From Daldinia sp. FL1419 (taxonomy: Eukaryota; Ascomycota; Sordariomycetes; Xylariales; Hypoxylaceae): a DNA stretch of 22,029 bases. The stretch covers positions 1 through 22,029 of the forward strand of contig MU623649.1 of the NCBI GenBank assembly GCA_025201765.1, written 5' to 3'. A program made the position numbers and the translations under genes. Each line of letters starts with the position of its first letter. Position 1 is the first letter of the stretch. Under the pieces are notes generated by a model that was not told the DNA's origin, made no database searches, and saw only the letters and a list, made by a program, of their open reading frames with translations. Of the stretch, positions 1-11,334 are shown in pieces.

Positions 1-1200
1 ATTATAAAAAAAAATAGATTATCTTTTATACAAAATAACTAACATATATTATAATTAAATAGTAAATATATTAAAAAAAATAATATTAAAACCAGAAATA
101 TAACCTAAATATAAAATTTAATTTATAAATATTATTAAATTAAAGATTTTTAATTATTATTATATTAATATTCTTAAATTTATAAAATAAATAAAATTAG
201 GGTAAATTATTCTTTTATTAGTTTTATAAATTAAGATTTTCTATATTATTACTATTAACCACCTTAATCTAATTTCTTCAAATTCTTTATAATTCTATAG
301 GAATAATTTATTTTTAATTAAAAAAAATTTAAGGATTATAAAAAAATTAATATTATTCTTTTTTATATATATACCTTTTCTCATTAATATCATCTTTAAT
401 ATTAATCAAATTTACCTTAATAATTTTATAAAATTTATATTTAAAAAACCTTTAAAGTATTTTTTAAATTTATTTAATATTTTATTAATTATTTAAATAT
501 AAATTTAATTTTAATTAATTTCTTTTTAATTAATTAAAATATATAATATTTAAATTATTTTTTATTATATTATAATATTTTTAAAATTTATTATTTTGAA
601 TTTTATTAAATTATAATTAAATTATTATATTAATATAGGTTGTTTAAGAATGTATTTAAATAGTCTTTTTAATTTATTTATATTTTCTTAATTAAAAAAG
701 ACTTTATTATTAAAGGATTGATTTTAAATTAATTTCTTTAATTATTTTTTTTATAATATTATAAAGTGAGAAAGAAATGAATTTTAATTATAATAAAATA
801 ATAAGAATTTAGGGGAAAGTTTTTATAATAGTGTAAAATAATGATAATTTATTATAAGAAAGTGGTTTAGTAAAAGATAAGGTACTATTATCATTTATAT
901 TATTATAATAAAGTCTTTCAAATTATTATAATAATAATTTTTCTTTACTAATTTATATTATTATATTTAAATAATATTAATCAATATTAGGTTAAATATA
1001 TATATAAAAGAAATAATAATAAAAATAAATAATAAGTAAAATAATATAATAAAATTTATATATTTATAAATCTTAAGGAAGAAAGTTATTTATTCTGAAT
1101 TTGATAGGTTTAGAACCCTTATATATATAATATGTTAATTATGTAATATCTCCTTTGCTTGCTACAGGGGTCTACAATGCCTGGTAACATACAACCATCA
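1..1200 (+). mobile_element. RIP-decayed repeat, left copy, cut by window edge
   Basis: This stretch aligns along its whole length to the reverse complement of 20076-21255. Base 1 pairs with about 21255 and base 1200 with 20076. The best preserved part is about 1140-1200, including the shared words GCTACAGGGGTCTACAAT and CATACAACCATCA. Differences there are transitions. Homology stops sharply after the CA at 1199-1200, and the matching copy begins with TG at 20076, so the inner end behaves like a TG..CA LTR terminus. The outer end lies beyond the window. No coding domain can be read through the decay, so class and coding strand are unknown. The strand given here is arbitrary and only marks opposition to the right copy. 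Confidence 0.75.
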
Positions 1201-1326
1201 AATAACATTAAGATTATATTATAATTTTACTTTATTAAAAAAAAAAAAAAAAATTTTAGATTCCACCTAAAAATTTTTCAACCCCACCCCCACCAAAAGG
1301 TTTTACCTATTATTATTATTTAAAGA

Positions 1327-1378
1327 AATAATAATTCAACACCTGAGGAAACAATAATAATTTAACACCTAAGGAATA
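1327..1378. repeat. 26-bp tandem duplication
   Basis: Two adjacent 26-bp units (1327-1352 and 1353-1378) begin AATAATAATT and contain AACACCT followed by GAGGAA or AAGGAA. The internal differences are C to T and G to A, as in the other repeats of this arm; the last two bases of the units also differ. Confidence 0.6.
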
Positions 1379-1845
1379 ACAAGTAACTTTATAAACACTT
1401 TAGTAAATTTTATAAGCATTTTAACAAGCTTTAGCAATCCCTTAACCCTATTAAGAAAATCCTCAAAACATTTTCAATACCAATCTTACAATACAAACAA
1501 TACCAACCATATCTATCAATTAATTCAAACAAACCAATATAACTCTTAAAAAGAAAAAATTATCAAATAGGATTATATGTTTCAAAATAATCAATTATTA
1601 CGTTTTTAAACAAGGCTTACAAAAATAACTAAATTTTCTCTTAATCATCTTCACATTTGAGATATATGGATATAAGAGATCATTAATTCAATTTAATAAG
1701 AATATAAAAGAAGATCATAAAAGAGCTGATTTTGATACATTTTAAAATACTCTAAGATTGTGACCTAACTGACGCTCATATAAAACAAAATTACAAAACA
1801 AATTACATGATTTTGCAAGAAAAGAAAAAATTACCAATATAAGAA

Positions 1846-2020
1846 TATTAGTTATATAATTTAATAATAATATAAAACCCACCTTAATCCTATATATAAA
1901 CCATATATTCTAATTATACAATTAAAATACATACTTATCTTCTATAACCACTTTTAATTGAATTAATCTGAACACCTTCACTTTTACTATTACATACAAT
2001 AGTACCTTATCCATCCAACA
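1846..2020. repeat. LTR-like direct repeat, left copy
   Basis: Aligns to 2247-2418. It is the more decayed copy: most differences read as C to T or G to A relative to the right copy. It ends CCATCCAACA. Confidence 0.6.
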
Positions 2021-2246
2021 TTTTATATTATAAATATTTATTTTTAATTTATTAATATTTAAAAAATATATAATTTATTTTTTATAAATTAATTATTTCT
2101 TTTTTTATAATACCATTTTATATAATAATTTATATATAATTTTATTTAATTTATTTATAATATTAATTATATATATTAATAAATTAAAATTATAATTAAT
2201 AATTTAATTTTTAATATAAATAATTTAATAAATAATTTTGTAGGAA

Positions 2247-2418
2247 TGTTGGTCATATGATTATGGTAGTATAGATCCACTTTAATCCTATATTTAGTTC
2301 CACATATTTTGATCTCCGACCAAAATACGTTCTTTCTTAGAACAATTACTTTTGATTGAATTTATCTGAATACCCTCATTTTTACTATTATATACAATGG
2401 TACCTTATCCATCCAACA
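2247..2418. repeat. LTR-like direct repeat, right copy
   Basis: The better preserved copy, running from TGTTGGTCATATG to CCATCCAACA. It shares GGTACCTTATCCATCC (AGTACC in the left copy) and TTTTACTATTA with the left copy. Confidence 0.6.
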
Positions 2419-5059
2419 TAATTAGAAAATTTTATTAAATTTTTTTTAATAAAGGTATATTTTGGATTTTTTCCTTACTTATTGTTCCAGTAGAAATCCC
2501 AATTTCAAAAAGATAATATTACCTTTTATTATAATACCAATGAACCATTTTATATAATGCCATTTTAATATAACAATTTATTACAATTTAAGATACAAAA
2601 AAAACAAATCAAAAACTAATTGCTTTAATAACCTTAAGACATTAGGGGGCTTACCTTTTTTTTTTCCTTTTCCTTTTCCTTTTCTGATCTATCATATAAA
2701 AATGCAAGGTTAGTCCCTAAATGGTCGGCTGCAGCGCGAGTCTTTCAGGTTCTCGGCTCCGAGCCTCCGCGCGATGCCTTTAGAGATTTTATTACGCGGA
2801 AAGTTCTATAGCCGTACATGTAGAGGAGTTTTCAAGAAGTTACTGGTATGTATTGGTTAGTGCGCGCGCAATATCTAACTTTGATGTTACGCCCATACGC
2901 AGCTTCATCGCCTGAACCGTCTGTATATCCTACTGCTTTCTCCTGGGAGTTGACTGGCAGTAAAGGTGAAGTTAGTAAATATTTGCTTTGGCAATATAAT
3001 TCGTAACTGAAGCTCTTATCCATCCTCGGCGCCGTGCCGCGGTGATCGAGTTCCTTGTTCTTCAGAAGGAGGTAGGCGGATAGTAAACCATCCATTTTCG
3101 TCGAGAATGGTACCGGAATATTGCATAATGTTCACCCATTGCGAGAAACCAACTGTTTGACACTTGATTAAGTCAGGAATCCCAGCGCTTTAATGCATCG
3201 ACATTCCTACTACATGTAGGCACAAACCCAGATCGGGGCGGAAACCCCAGCAGGTTCTAAAAACATGCTACGTAGTTTGATATGTAGAAGAGTAAATGCG
3301 AATGTATATTTCATCAGCGAGCCTGCTCTAGTTCACCGCCATAGTAAAATACATAAGACTGACTCAAGCAGGTTGCATCCTGGCGGAAGTACCCCTGCAT
3401 CTCCGCTGCCAGTATTAGCACTCGAGACATCCGGCGCAATGACACAAGCCCATCATCATTGTCACTGATCGCTAGATCAGATCAGGACGAAAGAGGTAGC
3501 ATCATCGTTGCCGAATTGGCGTGAAGGTGGCTAGGCTATAAGGAGTTTCCCCCCCTTATTTACACACCCAGAGGCCGCTCCAATGGTGACTAGCCGTCTG
3601 GCTTGTTCCCCAAGTGCCGCTTCTCTAGGACCAGGAGCCAATATTCGTCCTCAGTTGCAACGAGGTGGTGGCACGGCAGACGTGGTGTTACTAGTTTAAT
3701 CCTTTACTAGCTAGAAGGGAACATGCCCTCGTAGCATCACTTCCAAAGCCTACCTGTTCAAAGCAGGCCATTAGTCGCATCTCTCCTCCCCCATACTACT
3801 ACTCGTGTGCAACAAGCTTGGGAACCGACATATAATACTTGTCCTCGATCGCAATACTACTGCCGATAAGCGCTTCAGTATACGATGCTTACGGCTTGCT
3901 TATGGTTGATGAAGACCTATGAGGATACTGCCGCCACTTTCTATATTTATTATCAGGGCGGAGGGGTAAGACAGACAGACACTCGAATGTATTTTCTGCA
4001 TGAACACCGATCAAGGCTTTCGTACTCGGAGCCTTGGTTCTTCTTGTACATGAACGTACTGTGTATTCGTAACTGCAAGCGATATGAGGGGCCGCAGTTC
4101 TAGCCTACTAATTTCTTGCTCCGCCGCGAAATACCTAAGGATAGGTTCATGCAAGACGCCAACTCGCCCAATACCAAACCTCAATCACCATCATACCGGC
4201 GGGGGGCGCCAGAGGGATAGGCGCTGTGGCGCTTTTCATTGCTACCTACCATTCCCTTGGGAGCTCGAGGAGTACGAAAAACGCAAGCCGATGGTCTCGC
4301 TAGGTTATGATACCGATTTACTATATTTCTTACACGGATAAAAAGTAAAATGGTGTGCGCTCGTGAACCTCTATGTCATCTAGTAAGGATGGCAACGCCA
4401 AGTCACATCGCCCCTGGTTGTCGCTACCCACTCCAGAGGATATTCCGTCACATCACCGCCATTCCGTAAATAGGGAATCCAATAGGAAGACTGACCGTCC
4501 TTTACCGAGTCCTCGTAGGGCTGCTAATGGGAACTACAGATGCAAAGGACTATTACTATGTTGGATGTCTATGTATGAAACGAGACACCGTGGGAATGGA
4601 ATGCGAAGTAAGAGCACGCAAGGGAAGCGAATCGCGATAATACCCCAACCTATTGTTATTCAACGAAGTAGTACCTCCACAACGGAGAGTCATATTGTAG
4701 GAGAGAATTTTTACAACCATTAACACCAAGCAAACCCACACCACCGAGTTATAAACGTATAATAAGACCCGTGACGAGTAACATGGCCTATATAGCTACT
4801 TTTAATACCTCTATAAATCTAAAACTGTCGAGAAGTTCTTAGCCCACTAGCCCACCAGCCCACCCCTGACAGACCACTTCATATGAAACTCGCCTGGGGT
4901 CACCCAAGTCATCTATTAGCTGCATGAAGTCTGAGTTTTCTCGAATCTCATCACATATGTACATCTTGATCTTAGTATGGAGGTTTCTCGGAGCTGATGA
5001 TTTAGAACGGGGAGATAACTGCATAAGGGATAGGTCCCCCCCAACTTCGTCGCCTTACA

Positions 5060-5070
5060 CCCCCCCCCCC
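5060..5070. repeat. Homopolymer C11
   Basis: An uninterrupted run of 11 C in intergenic DNA, following an earlier C-rich stretch (5036-5042). Read-length errors are likely at this site. Confidence 0.9.
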
Positions 5071-5633
5071 TGTGAAGAAAAATAAAAAGCAAAGGGTACC
5101 ACGGATTAAACAAATTTCAGATTCCGTATTAGGTCTAGAATAGGTATTCTATTATCTTCAACAAGTTTCTTCCTTTTTGTCCATTTGAGGTTTAAAGGGC
5201 CGAAGTAATCGAGTACCTTGTTGGAACTTGGAAATATCTTGGAGTCTGGTACCATAGTACATTCAAATGCACATTGTGGGGACTTCTAACATACGTACAT
5301 GTACATATGTATAAGGATGAGAAATGCTGGGTTTACTTACCTAGTAACTACCTCCTACCTATGCGGGTAGTTAGTATGGTAACTAGGTACGTAAGTAGGT
5401 ACGTAGAGAAAGTTTCTTGTCGCCGAAAATTTCGGGAGATTTCCGGGTCAAAGCTTTACGGGACAGCCCGAACGGTCCGTAGCAGCTGGAGCCCGATCGA
5501 TTTTAGCACCTAAAAAAAGATCGTCACTTTATATCCTTCATATCCAAGCTTCACGATCCGACTGAGTCTACTAAGGTTGGGTTAATCGGATCAATTGGCC
5601 TACCAATCAATTAATTATACCGATTACCCAATT

Positions 5634-5669
5634 CAATAATAACAATAATAACAATAATAACAATAATAA
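5634..5669. repeat. 9-bp minisatellite, 4 units, in the COQ9 leader region
   Basis: Four perfect copies of CAATAATAA end 45 bp before the COQ9 start codon, followed by a GAAGAAGAAG tract. The position suggests it lies in the 5' UTR or core promoter, so length variation could matter for expression; that is inference. Confidence 0.9.
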
Positions 5670-5714
5670 AAATAGAAGAAGAAGACAACCGGGAACCAGA
5701 CACCAGACTACATC

Positions 5715-6202
5715 ATGGCCCCATCACGGGCAACGTCCAAATTGGCAACAACCGCCCTACGCCAAACCACCCAACGCACCCTTCAATATCCCTCCCCAAT
5801 CCTTTCCCGAACCCGAACCTACCACTCCTACGACCATCCCCCTCCCCCCAGCCCCTTCACCCCTATCGAGCGCGCCATCCTCTCCGCCGCCTACGCCCAC
5901 GTCCCCGAGCACGGCTTCACACAACACGCCCTCTCACTCGGCGCCCGGGATGTCGGGTACCTCGACATTAGCACGAACCTAATACCCGAGGGACCATTCA
6001 GCTTGATCCGGTATCACCTGGTAACAAAGCGGGAGGCTTTAGCGCCATGGGCGAAAGCCATCTTTGGCAAAGGGGAACAAGGTACTGCGGCAACTCCGTT
6101 AAAAGTCCCGGAAAAGGTGGAAAGATTAGCGTGGGAGCGATTGTTGTCGAATTCGGAGATAAATCATCGGTGGCAGGAGGTGAGCCTTGTCATTCTTATC
6201 CT

Positions 6203-6248
<46 letters not shown>

Positions 6249-6604
6249 CACTTAGTTAACACTGTATGTAGGCCCTAGCAATAATGGCCCAACCATCCCA
6301 CGTCCCCTCCTCCGTGCGAGAACTCGCCCTCCTCGTCGACGAGATTTATTTTCTATCGGGCGACAAATCAGTTGATCCATCCTGGTACACCAAGCGTGGT
6401 TCCTTATCCATGATCTATGCTTCGTCCGAGTTGTTCATGACCAATGACCGGTCCCCAGGGTACGGCGAGACCCGGGCCTTTCTACAACGACGTCTCGACG
6501 AGACGAGCACCGTCGATGGTGCGTTGGGTAGCATCGGCCAATGGGTCGGCTTCACAGCTTCGGCGGGCATGAATGTCTTAAGGAGTAAGGGAGTTAGGAT
6601 ATAG
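5715..6604 (+). CDS. COQ9: COQ9, mitochondrial ubiquinone biosynthesis protein
   Basis: COQ9 is a lipid-binding protein of the mitochondrial matrix side that works with COQ7 in the coenzyme Q synthome. The gene has two exons, 5715-6179 and 6272-6604, joined in phase 0, giving 265 residues. The splice restores the conserved run HRWQE-ALAIMAQPSH. Residues 1 to about 35 are rich in R, S and T with almost no acidic residues, as in a mitochondrial presequence. About 48-130 carries FTPIERAILSAAYAHVPEHG and the small GARDVGY segment. The C-terminal COQ9 domain includes LALLVDEIYFLSGD, SWYTKR and a SSELFMTNDRSPGY stretch. The start has a good context (ATCATGGCC), and length matches fungal COQ9. An AATAAA follows the stop at once (6605-6610). 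The gene is convergent with SMC6. The only oddity is the microsatellite in its intron. Confidence 0.95.
6180..6271 (+). other. COQ9 intron carrying a microsatellite
   Basis: 92-bp phase-0 intron with donor GTGAGC, a branch-like GTTAAC close to the acceptor and acceptor TGTAG. Almost half of its length is the (AT)21 tract. The length is not a multiple of three, so retention shifts the frame and ends translation at the stop near 6246-6248. Confidence 0.9.
6205..6246. repeat. (AT)21 microsatellite inside COQ9 intron
   Basis: A perfect 42-bp AT dinucleotide run lies 25 bp after the donor and about 25 bp before the acceptor. If the intron is retained it reads as a repeated Ile-Tyr tail. Confidence 0.98.
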
Positions 6605-7051
6605 AATAAATCACATTGAGTTGGCGTGTGAGTTATAGGTATGGGCTTATGACCCAGTCCGTGGGAGGAAGTTGCAAAGTGTATTTAATAGAGAAAACGT
6701 GCATTGTACATATTCACAATTAGCATACGGTTATAGGTTGGCGGGTCTCTTGGACGAGAGCTAGACTAAGGAATAGCAAAGCCATAGATATATGCGCAAT
6801 TTATATTACACAGCTCGCCTCTATTTGTACAATATTCTAGAGAAGGCAGCGAAGCCATTATCAGTTTTACGTGCAGACCCCTATTTTTCCCATCCTTCCT
6901 GATATCGTACTGGCACGAGGGCCATAAGTCACATCAAAGAACGCTCTAACACCATGATTCCCTAAGATGTAACTGCCGAATGCCCGTCCGAATGGACGCA
7001 TTCCTAACCCTACATGAAACCCTTATAGCCGTGATGATGCACCGAGTCCTG
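6605..7051. other. Convergent intergenic region COQ9/SMC6
   Basis: About 450 bp between two facing 3' ends. It should hold both 3' UTRs and polyadenylation sites. I see no further gene; the only minus-strand ORF overlapping it (6946-7170) is explained by the last SMC6 exons and readthrough. Confidence 0.7.
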
Positions 7052-10000
7052 TTAATGGTCGGCGAGGAGCCGTTGTCGTGGATCCGTGAGTCTAGGATGA
7101 TGTTAGTCTTGAAATCGGAGTAATTATTGAAATATAGAAACCTACCTAATGATTTTAACGTCCTTATCAATCTTTGCGCGGCCCTCGATGGCGTTGGGAG
7201 TGATAAGAATAAATTGCTTGCCGACGGAGCGACGAGCAGTGGTAATCTATGTGGTTAGTAAATAAGACGATGCTACTCACAGATCTTTCGAAACTTACCA
7301 GCATATTCGTGCTGATCGCACGGTTAACGTTGTCCATGAAAACGTCAAACTCGTCAAGACATCGCAAGGGGGACCCCATCGCGTCCCAAATGGCAAGAAG
7401 AAGGCATATGGACGAGAAGGACTTTTCTCCACCAGACAACGTCTTCGTGTTTCGACCGGCACTGCTCTTTCTCGTTTCGTCTGGTTCAACTTGAACCCGA
7501 AGCCTCTTGGCCTGATGATCGAGAAAGAGCTCACCTCTGAAGCCACGTTCGCTAAGGAGGTAATTGAAGTTACATCGAGCGTGTGCAGATATAAGGCGCT
7601 GGAATGTCCTCCACTTGCGCAGTCGATCCATTAACGCCTTCTTTAACTCATCTACAAGCGAAGTAAGGTTCTTGTGATTCTGCTTAGCTTCACGGTACTC
7701 CCTTACCGCTTGCGTTGCGCGATTTTGAATTTCCTCGTCTGACGCGCCGACCTGACCGCGGATCTTTTTGAGCTGGTCCTTGATAGACTCAAACTTCCGC
7801 TCGATGCTGCGGACGGTTTCTCCCTCAGGTATGTAAGCACGCTCCGGAGCGACATCGCTAGCCTGCCGTATATAGTCGGCGACAACATCCGCTTGACGGT
7901 TTCTGCGCCTCTCTGCGTCAGCCTTGCCCTCCTTTGCAAGGTCAAGATTTTCGAAAGCCTGGTTCTTTTCAACTAGAGCTACACGCCTGGTTTCCTCAAA
8001 TCTCTTAACTTTATCCTCAGCCTTAGTTACTCTAGCCCGATGGTCCCGAGAGGCTAATTTGGCTTTGCTAAGTTCTCCTTTCATAGCCTCTACCTCCTTG
8101 TTCATCTCTCGCTTTTGCATGGCTAGCTCGCCATACTGATTGCCGTAGTGATCTTTCTGATTCATAGCTTCTTGGAGGTCATTCCTATATCCGAGCAGCT
8201 TATTGTCGACACCTTCGAACTTGTCGAGCTCTTCTTCGATATGGGTAACGCGAGCCTGAGCATTGCGCAAGTCTTTCTCAAAGTTTATTTCTTGCTTCTT
8301 GTGTTGGGAAATAGCGTGGACACAGCGCTGCACCGCTTGCTGTAAAGACCTTCTAGAAGACTCCAATTCTCGGAATTCTGCATTAAGCTGTTCAAGGGAT
8401 TCTTTGAAGTAATCGATTTGCGACTCTATATCATCAGATTTCATGCGAGATTTTTGATCGTGGCTCGGCGCGACCGGGCTGGTAGAAATATTCCCACCGC
8501 GTCTCGTGAGTCGTAGACCGTGTCCCCTTTTCTTGTCATGGAAAGATAAACACACCGCAACGTTTTCCGGCGGCTGTCCATCAATCATGACGCGCTCTGC
8601 CTCTTCTCGTTGTTCAATCAAGACGGTTTGCTCGATATGATGATTAATGACCAATTGATCTCTTACGCGAGGGTCATCGATTTTCAATACTCTTAATATT
8701 GTGTCGAAACTTCTATCGGGCTCCCTCAAGTTACTAATCACATTCCTCGAACCTATGAAGATGGGGCAATTCCGGAGTTTCAGTCTCTCCATATGCGAGA
8801 ATAGTCGGGTTTGATCGGCCTTGCTTGCAACAACGAAACCGTTGAGGCTTGCTCCGAATATCTTCTCAAGAATCGATGACCATCTGGGTTTAGTCAACTG
8901 GATGTGGGTACCAATAGGGCCAATCGGCTTCTGAGAGAATCCATTGTCGCTTTCGATGAGTCGTAGAAGTTGGGGCACTTGCGGTTCGAAGCCAGCAAAC
9001 GGATCACTACGATTTTGGGATAGAGTGCGTATCCGAGTCTCAGCAGCTAAGACTTCCTGTCGCTTCTGTGTGACCAAGCCCTCAGAATCTTGTGCTTTCT
9101 TCTGAGCTTCATCGCGTTCGTTAAAAAGACTAGAGCTGCGTTCGGCGTGGGTCTTCTGTGATTCTCTAATATTTTCCACTACACGCTTTGCGTCATCTAG
9201 CTCTTTCTGCTTCTGAGCAAGGACGCCACCGTTTACTTCCTCTAGACGCCGCTCTTCCTCACGGATCTTCCTCTCATACTCCTTGACCTTCTGCGAAGCA
9301 TTGTTGAGTTGCTGATGGATATCTCTTTCTTGGGTATGAGTTGTTTCGATCGATTGTTTCGCCCGTTCATATTTCGCTTTTGCTTCGTCTTCTTTCTCCT
9401 TAAATTGACCTTCTACCTGACGAAGCAATTCCAAAGATTCGTTAGCTTCTCGGACTCTATCGTCAATCGATTCAAGGATTTCCGCCTTTTCCGCAATGGT
9501 CGCTTCCATTCGACGTATATCCTCTTGGGATGCCACTATGGCATCTTCTTTCTGCTGTAGAATAGACTCTTGTTCCATGACTTGGGCCCACGCTAATTGG
9601 TATGAGTAGACCTTGGATTGTCTTCGCATCTCCGCACTCTTTGTGATAGTGTCCCTCAATTTTACGGCCTTTTCACTTTTTTCTTGGAGGAATGATATGT
9701 TTTCCTGAAACGCCAGGAGTCTCGTTTCGTTGGCTTCAAGCGTTTCTTGAAGAAGTTGGTAGTCCTGGTCAAGTTGCTCTAGCTGGGTGCCTTGGACGAA
9801 GTATTTATACTTGGCGGCAGGGGTAGCAGCATTCAGGAATTGGCGTGCATTATCCTGAGAGAGCACATTTAGGGGGTTGTCAACCTGAAGACAGTAGTAC
9901 TCAACAACATCGTCCACGTCTCCTTTCTTGGTTGAGATAACCCTATTGGTAGAGGATTTTAGCTTGAACCCACTGGCGCCAGATTTGCTAAAGTGTCGCT

Positions 10001-10734
10001 CGACGATGATAGACTCCCCATAATGATCAGGTTTGTAAGCGTCAGGACCTTGATTCTTGATCTTGACGATTAGAATAGCATTTTCCTGGCCCTCCTTGAC
10101 GAAACTTCGCAGGCTTCCACCGCGGTTTGTTGCGCTAGCCTTCCCGCCTAGACAAAGAGTTATGGCAGTTAGGATAGCACTTTTGCCACTTCCATTCTCT
10201 CCCACAATGAAGTTAAGTAGGGGCCCAAGTTCGACGTGCAGTCTCGTATGGCACATGAAGTTATAGCAGGTAATACTTTCGATAATGGCGTTGAGAGCAA
10301 CTTGGTTTTCGCCGAGCATGTGAGGACGACTTTTCAGACGCTGTGTTGCCCGTTGGTCATCTAAATCGGTATTCTCGAGATGTCTAAAGCCGGCATCGCG
10401 CATCATCTCATACTGCGTCGCAGCTGGTGGAGTCGGGTACTCTTCGGGCTCTTGCATCGCTTCGTCTTCATCGGAACTAGACGTGGTTTCTTGTTGAGGT
10501 GTCCAAGTTGATTTTCTGCTTGGTCCGGCATTAGAGGTTCGAGCCTTTTTTCGTTGCTGCATGTAAGGTGTCAAGATGATAAATTGCTAACAAGTTTTGG
10601 ACTTTTGCGACATGGAATTGTGTACTCACGGATTCATTTCTCAAACTAGAACTAGCTTGAGCAATAGTAACGCTATCTTCCTCATCCCCGTCGAATGCGG
10701 CGCGACGGGACCGCTTCGCAGATGTGGGGGACAT
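7052..10734 (-). CDS. SMC6: SMC6, structural maintenance of chromosomes protein 6
   Basis: SMC6 pairs with SMC5 and the Nse subunits in the nuclear complex for recombinational repair and replication-stress recovery. Four minus-strand exons are supported: 10734-10630, 10556-7299, 7246-7146 and 7091-7052, giving 1167 residues. Introns are 73, 52 and 54 bp; the two 3' ones have TACTAAC or GACTAAC branch sites. The first exon gives an acidic, serine-rich start. Walker A GENGSGKS lies at about 154-161, coiled coil to about 550, hinge at about 555-730, and a second coiled coil to about 1010. The signature LSGGEKS lies near 1075 and Walker B LDEFDVFMD near 1102, with the EF form seen in SMC6. The last two exons supply ARRSVGKQFILITPNAIEGR and, from a 40-nt exon, RLTDPRQRLLADH. 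Without splicing the frame reads into unrelated residues after STNML. Nothing suggests inactivation. Confidence 0.96.
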
Positions 10735-11334
10735 GACTGCTTTGTTTGCTCAAGGATGTTTGGCAGTGCGACGTGCCAACTGAATTGAGGGGCTAGGCTC
10801 TTTGATTCTGCATAGAAGGCCGAATCCTCCGGGTAGTTAGTTGAGACAATTACTATTATCAAGAAAGGTAGGTCATTATGGGTAATGAAGAGATGGAATT
10901 AAAAGATAAGAGAGGTAAATGTAATCAAACGGGAATAGTCAAACGGGAAGACGGAAAGGACTAACCTGGTCGAATGAACAGTACGGACTATTTGCAAGTA
11001 CAATTCTTATATATAGGGATGTTAGGTAGTGACCTGATTACTGACCAGATTACTGACCATGAGTAGGATTTCTTAGAAGACCTTGATGCGCGATAGGTGA
11101 TTAAGACGCGGTTACCATACGCGAACCCCAGTAACATTAGGCCGAGACCATAGCAACATAGGTCGGTCGACCATTGTCCCATTCCCCACCCTACCAGTGC
11201 ATGGGTAGTTTGTATGGGCGGGGTGAAATTCACCTGACCAAGAAGGTACCTACAGTATACCCCCTGAAATAATGTTAGTTTCTTGTCTGTGCTTGGTATA
11301 AAAGAAGGGTTGTATAACATCGGGGCTAGGTTTA

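Larger units (their letters stand above)
1846..2418. mobile_element. Possible miniature LTR element (TRIM-like), decayed
   Basis: Two direct repeats of about 172-175 bp (1846-2020 and 2247-2418) flank about 226 bp of A+T-rich sequence. The right repeat starts TGTTGG and both repeats end CCATCCAACA, giving the short inverted TGTTGG/CCAACA termini typical of LTRs. The left repeat starts TATTAG, which is TGTTGG after two G-to-A changes. The internal part is too short to encode proteins, so a terminal-repeat retrotransposon in miniature is one reading. Two partial tandem copies of a longer repeat is the alternative, because weak similarity continues a few bases upstream of both repeats. No target-site duplication or primer-binding site is clear. 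Confidence 0.45.
1..2640. other. Left A+T-rich, gene-free isochore (RIP-like)
   Basis: This block is overwhelmingly A and T with no ORF of note on either strand. It ends abruptly near 2640-2690, where a TTTTCC-type pyrimidine tract precedes DNA of ordinary composition. Repeats inside it (1-1200 against 20076-21255, 1846-2020 against 2247-2418, and 1327-1352 against 1353-1378) differ mainly by C/T and G/A transitions, the expected trace of repeat-induced point mutation in Pezizomycotina. It also contains a 17-bp poly-A run at 1237-1253. Mitochondrial origin is unlikely because no mitochondrial genes are visible and the block grades straight into nuclear genes. Confidence 0.8.
2641..5714. other. 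Gene-empty region of ordinary base composition
   Basis: About 3 kb of DNA with near-balanced composition between the A+T-rich arm and COQ9. The longest ORFs (for example 4373-4723, 116 codons, +) are about what chance gives at this composition and length, show no recognisable domain, and fall in different frames without credible splice sites joining them. I saw no tRNA B-box or rRNA segment. It contains three TACATGTA palindromes (2815, 3211, 5296), a C11 run (5060-5070), a TAGGTACG-rich stretch near 5384-5407 and the COQ9 upstream region. A decayed unRIPped element, a non-coding transcript or a lost gene are all possible, and nothing here decides between them. Confidence 0.55.

Noticed and set aside
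1..2640. Mitochondrial DNA insertion as the source of the A+T-rich arm
   Set aside because: No mitochondrial gene or tRNA is visible, and the paired repeats with transition-only differences fit RIP of nuclear repeats better.
2832..3095. Minus-strand ORF containing YTDGSG, reminiscent of the RNase H motif of retroelements
   Set aside because: Only this short word matches; the following acidic residues and neighbouring domains of RNase H or reverse transcriptase are absent. Coincidence is more likely.
3885..4723. Three successive plus-strand ORFs (72, 85 and 116 codons) that could be one broken gene
   Set aside because: They lie in three different frames, show no recognisable domain, and no credible introns join them. 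ORFs of this size are expected by chance in 3 kb of balanced DNA read in six frames.
5274..5513. 79-codon ORF upstream of COQ9
   Set aside because: No recognisable domain; part of it comes from repeated GTACGTA/TAGGTAC words, and it overlaps the COQ9 promoter region.
6047..6259. Alternative COQ9-overlapping ORF ending in Ile-Tyr repeats
   Set aside because: Produced by reading through the (AT)21 intron in another frame.
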